Source: Tenebrio molitor
Lineage: Eukaryota > Arthropoda > Insecta > Coleoptera > Tenebrionidae
Direction: 5' to 3'
DNA: 64,000 nucleotides
Assembly: GCF_963966145.1 (NCBI RefSeq)
Contig: NC_091048.1
Span: forward strand, 20,646,001 to 20,710,000
Positions within the stretch are counted from its first letter, which is position 1. Each line of letters opens with the position of its first letter. A program made the position numbers and the translations under genes. Of the stretch, positions 46,207-55,544 are shown in pieces. A model generated the notes under the pieces. It was not told where the DNA came from. It did not search any database and saw only the letters and a list, made by a program, of their open reading frames with translations.

Positions 46207-47927
46207 TATATGGGCTTCTCAGCAGCAAAATCCGAAGGTTGGTTCCCCGCGACGAACTGAACAACTTCGTGACGTTTATCGCGAAGACGCGAGGAGCTGA
46301 GGACGCCCTGAAGGAAGATGAAATCCCAGACATCGAAAAAGGAACCAAGACCCGCCCGAAGTGTTCATACTGTGGAGCTCATGGACACACGGAGAAGGAG
46401 TGTCGGAAGCTCGCGAGGAGTCAGGAAGCCACCTCAGCACGCCAAGAGACCACAACGCGAACAACTTCAGGACAAACAATCTGTTTTGTGTGTCGCCAAC
46501 CGGGACACGTGCGTTCACAATGCCCGAACGAGCGCCCTCAGAGGAACTCGACCACCGCCGAAATACTGACTGCAGGTCTAGGTGATGTCTGCAGAGCGTT
46601 CATGCCGGTAACAATCGCCGGAAAAGAAGGTCTGGCTTATGTGGACTCGGGAGCCAGCGGCAGTATAGCCGGACACAACCTATACGGTCATCTGAAGCGG
46701 ATAAAAGCGCCGTTCACCAGGTTGACGCAAGAGTTAACGATGGCGGATGGAGAACCTGTGGAGATAGCCACCGAAGTCTACAAAGTACAGGTACAAGTGA
46801 ACGGTCGAATAGTACACACTTCTGTTACAGCCATACCTGAACACAGCCGAGGCAAGACTCTGCTGGGTATGGACTTCATCAAAGCGGCTGACGTTATCTT
46901 GGACTTTCCAAGGATGCAGTGGCGTTTCAGAAACCAGCCAAATTGGGCCCCTTTAGTCAGTGAAAAGGAAGTCTCCCCGGTGGCCAGCACTGTTCAGTTG
47001 GAGCCATTGCGAGATAACGAGGGCACTGAGCTGGATCAAGTTCAGAAAGACCAACTTGTTCGACTGCTCGATTCCCACAAAGAAGTGTTCGAGAAGAGCG
47101 AAGAACCGACACGATACGCGGAGCACCGCATAACCTTGACCGATGAAAGTCCCATTGCTACCACCCCGTATCGGATGTCCCCTCAGCGGCGGACACTCCT
47201 TGAGGAGGAGATCCAGAGAGTTGTCGAGGAAAGTGTCATCGAAGACTTGCCGTACATTTCGAGAACGGATGCCAGCTCCCATGCATTGAGGCCATGTCTA
47301 CTGCAGGGGGAGGACTCGGACGAAAAACCCTTGGAGTACGCGAGCCGGTTGTTGACACCAGTTGAGAAGAATCACACAAAACCAGAGAGGGAGACCCTGA
47401 TGGTTGTCTCAGAGATAACCCAACATCTGAGGAAGATCGCTGATACCTTGAACAATGTTCGTGAAACGTACGAGCGACAGCAGAACAAGGTCAAGAAGTA
47501 CGCCGACCTGCGAAGAAGACCTAGTCCACCCTTCGAAGTGGGTGGTCGAGTCCTCGTCGACGTGCATGCCTTGAGCAAAGCCTCCCACTCGTACACTAGC
47601 AAGTTCGCACCACGACGTGACGGCACCTACGTGGTCATAGAAAAGAAGGGCCCTGTCGCCTACGTGGTGGCTGCGGTAGATGACCCGGACCGTCCCCTAG
47701 GTAAATACCACGTCTCGGCACTGAGACCTTTTGTGTCATCCGCAGGTGAGACCCACTCCGAACCCGTTGCACCTCTCCGAAGACGAGGTCGCCCCCAGAA
47801 GGAGCGGCCCGATGACCGCCCCGAAGACGAAGCAACGTCAAACCAACCACGCTCTCCTCCACGCCAAATCCGAGGAGTTCGTCGAGGCCGTCGAGGTGCT
47901 GCTCGACCACGAGAAGACCAAATATAA
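46197..47927 (+). pseudogene. Gypsy gag-pol with in-frame loss of RT and integrase core
   Basis: A single 576-codon open frame. Two zinc knuckles lie at about residues 56-69 (CSYCGAHGHTEKEC) and 96-109 (CFVCRQPGHVRSQC). The aspartic protease motif YVDSGAS has Asp150. Around residue 355 the start of the reverse transcriptase (RMSPQRRTLLEEEIQRVVEE) runs straight into the RNase H motif RTDASSHALRPCLL, so the YxDD region is gone. After PLEYASRLLTPVEKNH the frame passes directly to the integrase C-terminal part (ADLRRRPSPPFEVGGRVLVD), so the integrase zinc-binding and DDE core is also absent. Both deletions keep the frame. Confidence 0.8.
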
Positions 47928-47985
47928 ACCAAGCGTGCCCAGTTGGATCCCACCTGAGGACAGCTAGTGGAATCCAAAGGGGGAG

Positions 47986-48188
47986 TGTAATAAAACGGCC
48001 CATAGGGGACGTTGTCCAACGACACATTACCCACAGCCTGCTCTGATATCGCCATCTTGGTTGCGCTCTTTTTCGTCGGGGCTTTCCAAGAGACTACCCG
48101 TGGCAGTTTTATAATCCAAAAATACCAACAAATTATCAAGTGTATTAGTTTTTTCAATAAACTCATTCAACTTGTTACACTTGTTACA
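47986..48188 (+). repeat. 3' LTR, 203 bp
   Basis: Begins TGTAATAAAACGGCCC and ends ACTTGTTACA; same length as the 5' LTR, with which it shares the last two thirds almost exactly. Confidence 0.88.
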
Positions 48189-48336
48189 ACACTGTGTAAT
48201 AATCTGATAAAAAATGTCCGTACCTGATTTTTTTTTTATTATTTTGAATAAAAAGGATTGGAAATAATGCGTTTGGTTTAATTCTATTCAGGAAATAATC
48301 AGCCGTATACCCCTCGTGCAAAATTTTAATATCGGC

Positions 48337-48452
48337 AAACATCCATAAATTATTCGGTCAGAAGATCAATTATTATCAAATAAAAGCCCTCGACTTCGTC
48401 TCGTGCTCTTATTTGATAATAATTGGTCTTCTGACCTCATTTATGGATGTTT
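48337..48452. repeat. Near-perfect palindrome with CG-rich tip, 116 bp
   Basis: AAACATCCATAAATTATTCG and GGTCAGAAGATCAATTATTA then TCAAATAA pair with TTATTTGATAATAATTGGTC, TTCTGACC and TTTATGGATGTTT. The tip GCCCTCGACTTCGTCTCGTG is the same kind of sequence as in the other palindromes; the arms are unique. Confidence 0.85.
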
Positions 48453-48809
48453 TCGTTCATTAGCAAAAAAATTTCTGATAAAAATGTTTGCACTTGGGAT
48501 ATAATATGTGATTATTTACTTGTAGTATTACTTACTTAATACAAATACAAAAATAAATAGATATGTAACATCAAGATAAGCAAACAATATTAAAAATTGC
48601 TTAAATACAAGATAAGGTGATTATCGAAGTGTTGGCTACGTAGAGTAATTTGCAAAGCCCACGATAACAAACTGGAATATAGAAATGTAAACAAGTTTTT
48701 ATTTCACCAATACTACTGCCAATTCAATAATTAAATGCAGTTATTTATAAAGTAATTAATTACATATTGTCCTAATCATCTTTTCTGAAATTTTTGTGAT
48801 GGACATTTA

Positions 48810-50045
48810 TTTCACATCTGATCTGACATCCATGGGCAGTTGGATACGCCCACAAGTCTTATAACGGGCGGCTCGCCTTTAATCACAGTCGAATCGGTTA
48901 AACACAAGGTGATTTACGAGGAATAATGAGCCCGACGGAATAGAAAATGCAACCCGCAATTCATCAGGAGAAAAACCCGGACATTTACCGCTTCGATGTC
49001 CGGCTTTTTGTTGCAATGTATTGTGGGTTGCATTTTCTATTCCGTCGGGCTCATTATTCCTCGTAAATCACCCTGTATTGGATAATAAATTTCGTTATTT
49101 CGCTTTTTTTGAGGCTTTATCTTAATGGGGATAATTTATTTATTAAATATTTCGTGTAATTGATGACAAATACTTCAAATGACCTTACATTTGACCCGGT
49201 CGAGCCGCCTGTGAGAGATTTCTACTCCTGGGACTTGACCGGTTGATAATAAAATTAATTTCAGTGTGTCTGGAAAATCTATCACTGCTTTTGAAACAAC
49301 TTAGACCGTGGATGCCAATTTCGTCAACTTTCGCATTGCATTTGCAAATATGAGATGTACAAAGATTACAACCCAATCTTAAACCAATACACACTTGGAA
49401 GGAAGTGTTATCTAAGGGAGTGCCAATATTAGAAGGTATTGCATGTAACCAAGATCCTGATTCTCTGCATTGCAAAACCTTAAAACGAGCCAAGTCTTTA
49501 GGTGAATTTAAAGATTAAGTCATTGGCAATTATTCGTTTGATATTGATATGATAAATTGATAACTTTCTTAAAGTCGGACAAAACTACTTCTGGGTAATC
49601 AGCTAAGGTTCCATCATCTAAATACCAAATATTCAGTTGAGAATCCAAAGATAAAATAATTAGTTGGATGGCAAAACTAAAAATCATGGGACAGGAGGGA
49701 TCTCCGTGCTGGGCTTCAACAGAAGAAGAAAGAAAGTTGAAGGATCTCTATAGCATTGATAAAGAGAAGGGTAAAGTAATGGGGTATGACATTGCACTTT
49801 TTTTACAATACAATCCCGTTCAACTGAGGTAAAGGGGTTTTTGGAATTTAATTTAAGAAGAACTTTGCCACGGTTGTGGTCGTTATTCACAAAGGTTCGT
49901 ATGATATGAATTATTGCTGATTCGCATTCTAGTTTAGTTGCCATTCCAAGTTGGTGTGTAGATAAACAGGAATTTACAATATTACGACTTTGAAAACAGG
50001 CTAGCTTTGAAGTCAATCTTCGTAAAGAGTTTCCAATAGCGATCG
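48810..50045 (-). pseudogene. Non-LTR retrotransposon (LINE) fragment
   Basis: Minus-strand reverse-transcriptase pieces: QLGMATKLECESAIIHIIRT then KVLLKLNSKNPFTSVERDCI and LYPSLYQCYRDPST (about 49750-49960), and downstream SWLHAIPSNIGTPLDNTSFQ, LRLGCNLC, and IHGLSCFKSSDRFSRHTEIN (49185-49470). The last block (HGLSC..S..R..RH..IN) is a recognisable C-terminal signature of a common arthropod LINE type. Frameshifts and a gap separate the pieces. The 3' tail (48810-49180) holds a MITE at 48903-49077 and recurs at 5608-5870. Confidence 0.75.
48903..49077. mobile_element. MITE, 175 bp, near-perfect palindrome of about 56-bp arms
   Basis: AGGTGATTTACGAGGAATAA, TGAGCCCGACGGAATAGAAA and ATGCAACCC are repeated in inverted order, ending ATCACCCTGTA. 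The centre holds a second small inverted repeat (AAACCCGGACAT / ATGTCCGGCTTT). Inserted in the LINE 3' tail. A single arm of the family lies at 37500-37550. Confidence 0.85.
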
Positions 50046-50853
50046 GTCTAATTCCTCCATCTTGCTTATGAAGGGTATTATTACATTATTTCCAGCATTT
50101 CCAAGTAGTAATTTTACTCGTGTGTCCGTTATACCTCAAATAACGTACGGCAACATGGCTTTGATTTTTCTCTCTCATTTCCATGGATACAACAAAAATG
50201 AAATATTTGCAGACTATTGGGATCACGACCTGCTAGAGCTAGGTAGTCCGAGTGTCTATAGCGGCCTGGGCGTAGACCGAAAAATCCTATTGTTCTCATG
50301 ATTCTGACGTTTAGGGTTGTTTTCGGGGGTTGCTGTTAGCATTTAACTGTCATGCTACCAAATATGTGACAACGTCATGTGCATCGTGACAATTTTGACA
50401 TGCAGTGCACACACATGTATCTGCATGATGCATGCAGTCATGCGTAATTGTCCAGTTTGGACATTCTAAACTGGCAAAAGCAAATGTTGCGCACTGGTAC
50501 GGTTGTGAGGGAGGGACAAAGTTTCGGCGCCGCGTTTTTTGAAAATATCTCGGTCAGTGGCGAGTCCAAATTCATAGAATAATAATTTGTCCAAAATTAT
50601 ATAATTATATTCAAAACTGTACAAAACTTAAAATATACTTTCCACTCATTTCCACCAAGAATGGCACGGATTAATTAATCAAATACCTATAATTGTTTTG
50701 TTATGAACCCATCTTCATCTGAAATGACCCGCTTGGGAAATAATGTACTGCAAATCCAAGATTGAGATTATAATTGTAATATTATTCTAGAAATAGGTTT
50801 ACTTACTACTAACGGAATTTGTTGTTGCCAGTTGATAAACACTAACAGCAAAA
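50046..50853. other. No recognisable feature
   Basis: A CATGCA/TGCATG-rich patch at 50375-50445 is the only local peculiarity. No exon recognised. Confidence 0.35.
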
Positions 50854-51090
50854 TAAACTAGGCAAAAATGAATAGGGAATTCCACAAATTTTCTTGGAAA
50901 GCAAAATAATTGCCCCAATCCTCCCACGTATTCTTAAACACAAGATAAATTTAAAATGTTACAAGTACTTGAAACATTACATTTAATGTGTAGATTAATA
51001 TATTTGTAACACATTTCATTACAAATTTTAAACGGTATTTATAAAAAATTCAAAAAAGGAAAAATTCCCTATTCATTTTTGCCTAGTTTA
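50854..51090. mobile_element. MITE family B, copy 1 (237 bp)
   Basis: Ends TAAACTAGGCAAAAATGAAT then AGGGAATT, and the complement AATTCCCTATTCATTTTTGC then CTAGTTTA. Copy 2, in inverted orientation, is at 54151-54397. Shared interior: CCTCCCACGTATTCTTAAAC. No coding capacity. Confidence 0.85.
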
Positions 51091-51381
51091 CTAACAACCA
51101 GAAACACCATACATCAGAACTAGCATCAACAAAATTAATAGAATATTTGTTATTAAAGGTACTTTTAAACTGTGACACTCTTTGACACTGCACTTTGACA
51201 ACTTCACTGAATTCATTACTTACATTTGTTTGTGAGGATGTGAGGTTATGGTTATTTAGTGACATTCCCCCATAAAGTGGCGCCGTGGAGATCACAGGCA
51301 CTAAAGCTTTGCCCAGGCAGATCTATAGTGAAATATGTTAATCATCAAGACGGCGGCAATTGGGATCATATTGGGATACAT

Positions 51382-51978
51382 ACAGGGTGTTTCCCAAGTT
51401 GAGGCGTTCCTTTTAACATGTGATAGTATGCGTTGTTCTAAAGAGTTTTAGCCAAAATCACCTTAGTAAAATACGTACGGCAATGAAGATACAATAAGTT
51501 AATTTTTTTGAAATTTTTGAAACCGGTCCTGCTCAAATTTGCCCTGATTTGTTAGAAATTAGAATTGGCAAAAAAAAATCAAATGAGCATGGACGTTAAT
51601 CAAAAATACTGTCAGAGTTGTCATCTAATTAGTCGGAATGACTTTATCATTACGAAAATAATGAGCTCACAAATATGTTGCTAATCTATGGGCAATGTTA
51701 TCACCACCATCACGTTATCAGAATGCAGCTGCGGCGTCCAGAGAGTACGCAGAGCGATTTACAGAAAGACACCATCCTGGGCCACGTCAATTATTAATCT
51801 AGTACAGCGGAGAAATAGACAGGACGGGACTAAAAATTTTAGAAAACAATAAAAATGTACAATCAATTGTCTCCGTTAATATAAATATTTTACTAAGAAG
51901 ATTTAGGCTAAAATTCTTAAGAATAATGTATAGTACCTCGTGTTACAAGGAACGGCTCAACTTCGAAAACACTCTGTA
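51382..51978. mobile_element. TIR element with transposase N-terminal remnant, 597 bp
   Basis: Ends TACAGGGTGTTTCCCAAGTT then GAGGCGTTCCTT, and the imperfect complement AAGGAACG..AACTTCGAAAACACTCTGTA, with TA at both edges. Inside, plus strand about 51685-51790 reads YQNAAAASREYAERFTERHH then PGPRQLL, the N-terminal pattern of the insect IS630-like transposase also seen at 10195-10568. Confidence 0.75.
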
Positions 51979-52636
51979 GAATGTGTTTAAATGTTGCCAC
52001 ATTTATGGCCGTTTGCACCGGCGTTCCTTATTTTTAAACCAAGCTTAAAACAATTGTTGCTACGATTTTAATAATTGTGACCAAGGTCTTAAGCTCTTCT
52101 TAATTTTAAACTACGACGATGCAAACGGCTATTAGTGTAACAAATGGGTCCATATTATCTATAAAAAAGAAGATAGATTTTTTTTACATTTTTACCTGGT
52201 AATGAGGACTTAACAACGTACTACTAAGTTGTTCCGCGAATTTTGGGGCACCCAGTATAAAGACGCACCCTATAATAAATGACAAATTTCTGAAGGCCAG
52301 ACAATAAAAAATTGCACAGTTTTGTTAAAGCTCTTAGTGCCTGCTGACCTGCTTCACCCTCTGCCAAAGATATAATATCTTTCAAGTATTGTGGTCTTAT
52401 GCCATCTAATCTGATAAAATAACCAGATCGTAAAATTAATACATAAGTTATTTAATAAAAATATGGGTAAAATAAGCCACTGTTTAAGCAGATTAAGATA
52501 AGCAGAGAACCTTAAAAAATAGCTTATAGATACAAGATCAGGTGAGGTGATTAAAGAAGCGTGAAGCTTCACAATTTGCAAACCTGATAAAATTTCGGAT
52601 ATAAGTCTGTAGAGCTTTGTATTTTTTATTTAAAAC
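51979..52636. promoter_or_regulatory. Upstream region of protease homologue 4
   Basis: A TATAAG motif at 52600-52605 lies 37 bases before the start codon and could act as the TATA box with a very short leader. No other feature recognised. Confidence 0.3.
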
Positions 52637-54096
52637 ATGAAGTTCCTTTTGGTGGCACTTTTGTGTATTATCCCGATTTGGGCCAAGGAAAATCTTATTC
52701 GACTACCTCGAATAAGCAAAGGTATATACTTTAATCTTTTATTATAGTTATTATTCAAATACTACACTAGTGAAACAAATATTGCATATATGCCGTTCGC
52801 GATTATTTTAAACACGCAGGAGGCCGCGATATTTTTTTGTTAGATTGGCGTCAGGTCCTGTCATATGACGTTTCGTTTTTAAATATTCGCATTGTTGTCA
52901 ATTCCGTCATTAATTTAGTTAATAAGAATTTACCCAGAACTGCCCTACAAATATGTATGTTTCATTTCAATTACAATTTTACGATTATTGTTCCTAATGC
53001 GTTCAATTATTTAAAAAATGTACCAAGTTGGGAGTAGTGTTCGGTTGAATTATAACCTAAAATAGATTTATTAAGACAAATCACAATACTGCCAACTAAA
53101 ATGTCAGATTTTCATAGATAGTCCGAATTTGAAATAATCGTGAATGGTTTATAGGAACCCGAATAATAGGAGGGGAATTAGCAAACGCTGGTCAGTTTCC
53201 TTGGCAGGCAGCGATTTACAAAGACACAGCAGATGGGAGATATTTCTGTGCGGGAACTCTTATTGGTGACCAATGGGTTCTAACTGCTGCCCAATGTGTC
53301 TATGAGTAAATTAATAGTTATTTATTTTTCTTTGTAATAACATCTCTTGAATCGATTAGAGCTGTATCATTCACGATACAATTGGGCTCAAATCAACTGC
53401 AGTCAACTGACGAGAATCGTCTAGTCCTAACAACTTCAACTTACGTCATAAATGATCGTTTTGACCCAATGACATCTCTAGCTCATGACGTAGCTGTGAT
53501 CAAGCTTCGCATGCCTATAACATTTACTGGTAACACAGCTTTTTACAATGTATTCAAAATAATTAGTTTTCATCAATCGTAGATTATATTCAGCCCATCG
53601 TGTACGCGAACATGGGTTATATCTACCCAGGACGAGTTGTCGAAGCTGCTGGTTGGGGGCAAACTGGTGACGGTGGGAGAATAATAAAGTGGTGGTTTGC
53701 ACTTTTCAAATATTAATTTAATATTTTATTAGACACTTCTGGACTAGTGAATGACCTCAATGTCGTTGAAGTATCGATTATAGATCAGCATGCTTGTCAA
53801 ACATACTACGGTGATCAACTGTGGGGTAGTATGGTTTGCGCCGAAGGAAATTATAATGAAGGAATTTGTTTTGTAGGTTATATTAGTTCTTTGAAATGAA
53901 TATTGTTTATTATGAAATGTTCAAGGGTGATATCGGTGGTCCACTAGTAACTCCAGCACTGATTGGAAACCACTCCGTTGCAGTAGCAATCGCAAGCTTT
54001 ATAAGTGCTAACGGATGCGAAAGTTTAGATCCAACTGGGTACACAAGGATTGATTCTTACAACGGATGGATTAAAAATGCTACAACTTATAATTAA
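52637..54096 (+). CDS. Secreted serine protease homologue 4 (His57 to Gln, Ser195 to Ile)
   Basis: Fourth paralogue, 268 residues from six exons: 52637-52721, 53155-53305, 53360-53529, 53583-53672, 53733-53872 and 53926-54096. Signal peptide MKFLLVALLCIIPIWA; activation site TR/IIGG kept. The triad is destroyed: LTAAQC has Gln75 for the histidine and GDIGGP has Ile215 for the serine; only Asp122 remains. FCGG is FCAG. The reading frame is intact, every splice site is canonical and the six cysteines remain, so it looks like a maintained non-enzymatic protein rather than a pseudogene. Intron 1 is longer (433 bp) than in the others. A MITE at 54151 begins 55 bases after the stop and supplies an AATAAA. 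Confidence 0.9.
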
Positions 54097-54150
54097 AACG
54101 CACAGCACTTTTACTTGAAGAAAACAACTGTATAATAAATTACTTAAAAA

Positions 54151-54397
54151 TAAACTAGGCAAAAATGAATAGGGAATTTTTCCTTTTTTGAATTTTTTAT
54201 AAATACAGTTTAAAATTTGTAATGAAATGTGTTATAAATGTATAAATATACTCGTACTTACATATTAAATGTAATGTTTCAAGTATTTGTTACATTTTAA
54301 ATTTATCTAGTGTTTAAGAATACGTGGGAGGATTGGGACAATTACTTTTCTTTCCAAGAAAAATTGTAGAATTCCCTATTCATTTTTGCCTAGTTTA
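54151..54397. mobile_element. MITE family B, copy 2 (247 bp), in the 3' flank of homologue 4
   Basis: Same ends as copy 1, TAAACTAGGCAAAAATGAAT then AGGGAATT and complement, in inverted orientation relative to it. The junction sequence AAAAATAAACTAGG creates an AATAAA at its left edge. Confidence 0.85.
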
Positions 54398-54778
54398 TAA
54401 TGTTTTATTTCATACTGTTCGGTAGATGTAAAGTCCATTCACGTTGGATTTTCCCTGCCAAATTGTTGTCACGTTGCAAGCCTGCGCCTTCTTTCCTAGT
54501 AATTTTTACATTATCGTGTTTTATTCGTGATAGAGCGATTGAGAGCGATTTGACGTCTTTAATTTTGAATGTTAGTTTGACGTGTGAAATAAAGTCACAG
54601 ATTTTTTAATAAAATTCGCAAGCTAATACGGACTCAAGAAAAAATAGCTTCAGTTCGAAAATTAATTAGATAGAATCCTTTAATATTTAATGTATTGTAT
54701 GTATTAACATGATTATAATCTATTTACGACCTTTATTGAGCAGTTTTAACAATACAACGTTATTTTAAAGATAATATG

Positions 54779-54991
54779 TACGGTCGGTGGACAAATAAAA
54801 CTGGGACACTTAAAATTTAATCTATGTAAATCAGACCATTGAATTGTCAATATATTTGTCAGTGTCTATATAATATGTCATACCAAAGTTAACCTATTTG
54901 TGATAAAGCCATAATTAAACGATGCAAATTTATAAATTTTGACTTATGTGATTGTCATTTTTGTCCCAGTTTTATTTGTCCACCGACTGTA
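54779..54991. mobile_element. MITE family A, copy 2 (213 bp)
   Basis: Same length and ends as copy 1 at 39834-40046, same orientation, differing at roughly ten positions. TA at both edges. Confidence 0.85.
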
Positions 54992-55238
54992 CATCGAAAA
55001 AACTTAAATTAGAAAAAAATAATTAAAAATCAAAATACACCTTTCTTTTGTGGTATGCAATTGTAACAATACATTCTTGAAACGTCACAACCACAATCAA
55101 AACGTATAAGTGTCTGAATAACTGAAATTTTATTGCCAAATTTGTTCCATCATTTAGATGCATTCCTTACTTCCATCGCTTCCAATGAAAGAAACTTCAC
55201 ACAATTTCCTATTGCTATTGGGTTCATTTTCTATAACT

Positions 55239-55544
55239 TGTTGCGTTACACTTGGTTCACTAAGACGGGAACTGGACTGCTGAACTGAACTGAACTGCCG
55301 GGTGTGATGCTGGGGTGGAATTTGATTCCTCCTGGTGCCTCACAGAGCGGTAGTCGGGGGTTTGGGTCGCCATCTATCGGTGATTGCTGATGCTGGTGGA
55401 AGTTCCATTGGGATCGTCTAAGGCTCGTAGGCAGTAGCTGGTGATGCCATCTTCAGGCGATCGTTGGGAAATCTGCCGATAGATCTATTGGTGGTTGCGG
55501 ATGTATTGTTGGTTGCAGTGACTGGCTTCCAACAGGTCGCTACA
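55239..55544 (-). repeat. 3' LTR, 306 bp
   Basis: Plus-strand reading TGTTGCGTTACACTTGGTTC ... CAACAGGTCGCTACA. No difference from the other LTR seen. Confidence 0.92.

Larger units (their letters stand above)
45390..48188 (+). mobile_element. Internally deleted Ty3/Gypsy LTR retrotransposon
   Basis: Two 203-bp LTRs (45390-45592 and 47986-48188) flank a gag-pol region. Just inside the 5' LTR, TGGCGCCCAACGTGGGGC looks like a primer-binding site, and AAAGGGGGAG before the 3' LTR is the polypurine tract. The LTRs differ at a couple of dozen positions, mostly in the first 60 bases, so the insertion is not new. I see no clean target duplication. Reverse transcriptase and the integrase core are missing. 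Confidence 0.88.

Noticed and set aside
45385..48193. Target-site duplication of the deleted Gypsy element
   Set aside because: Flanking bases (CATAC before, ACACT after) do not match; it has decayed or the ends recombined.
33323..54096. Calling the four genes active trypsins or chymotrypsins
   Set aside because: None has Ser195, and position 189 is Gly, not the Asp of trypsins; 'serine protease homologue' is the supported name.
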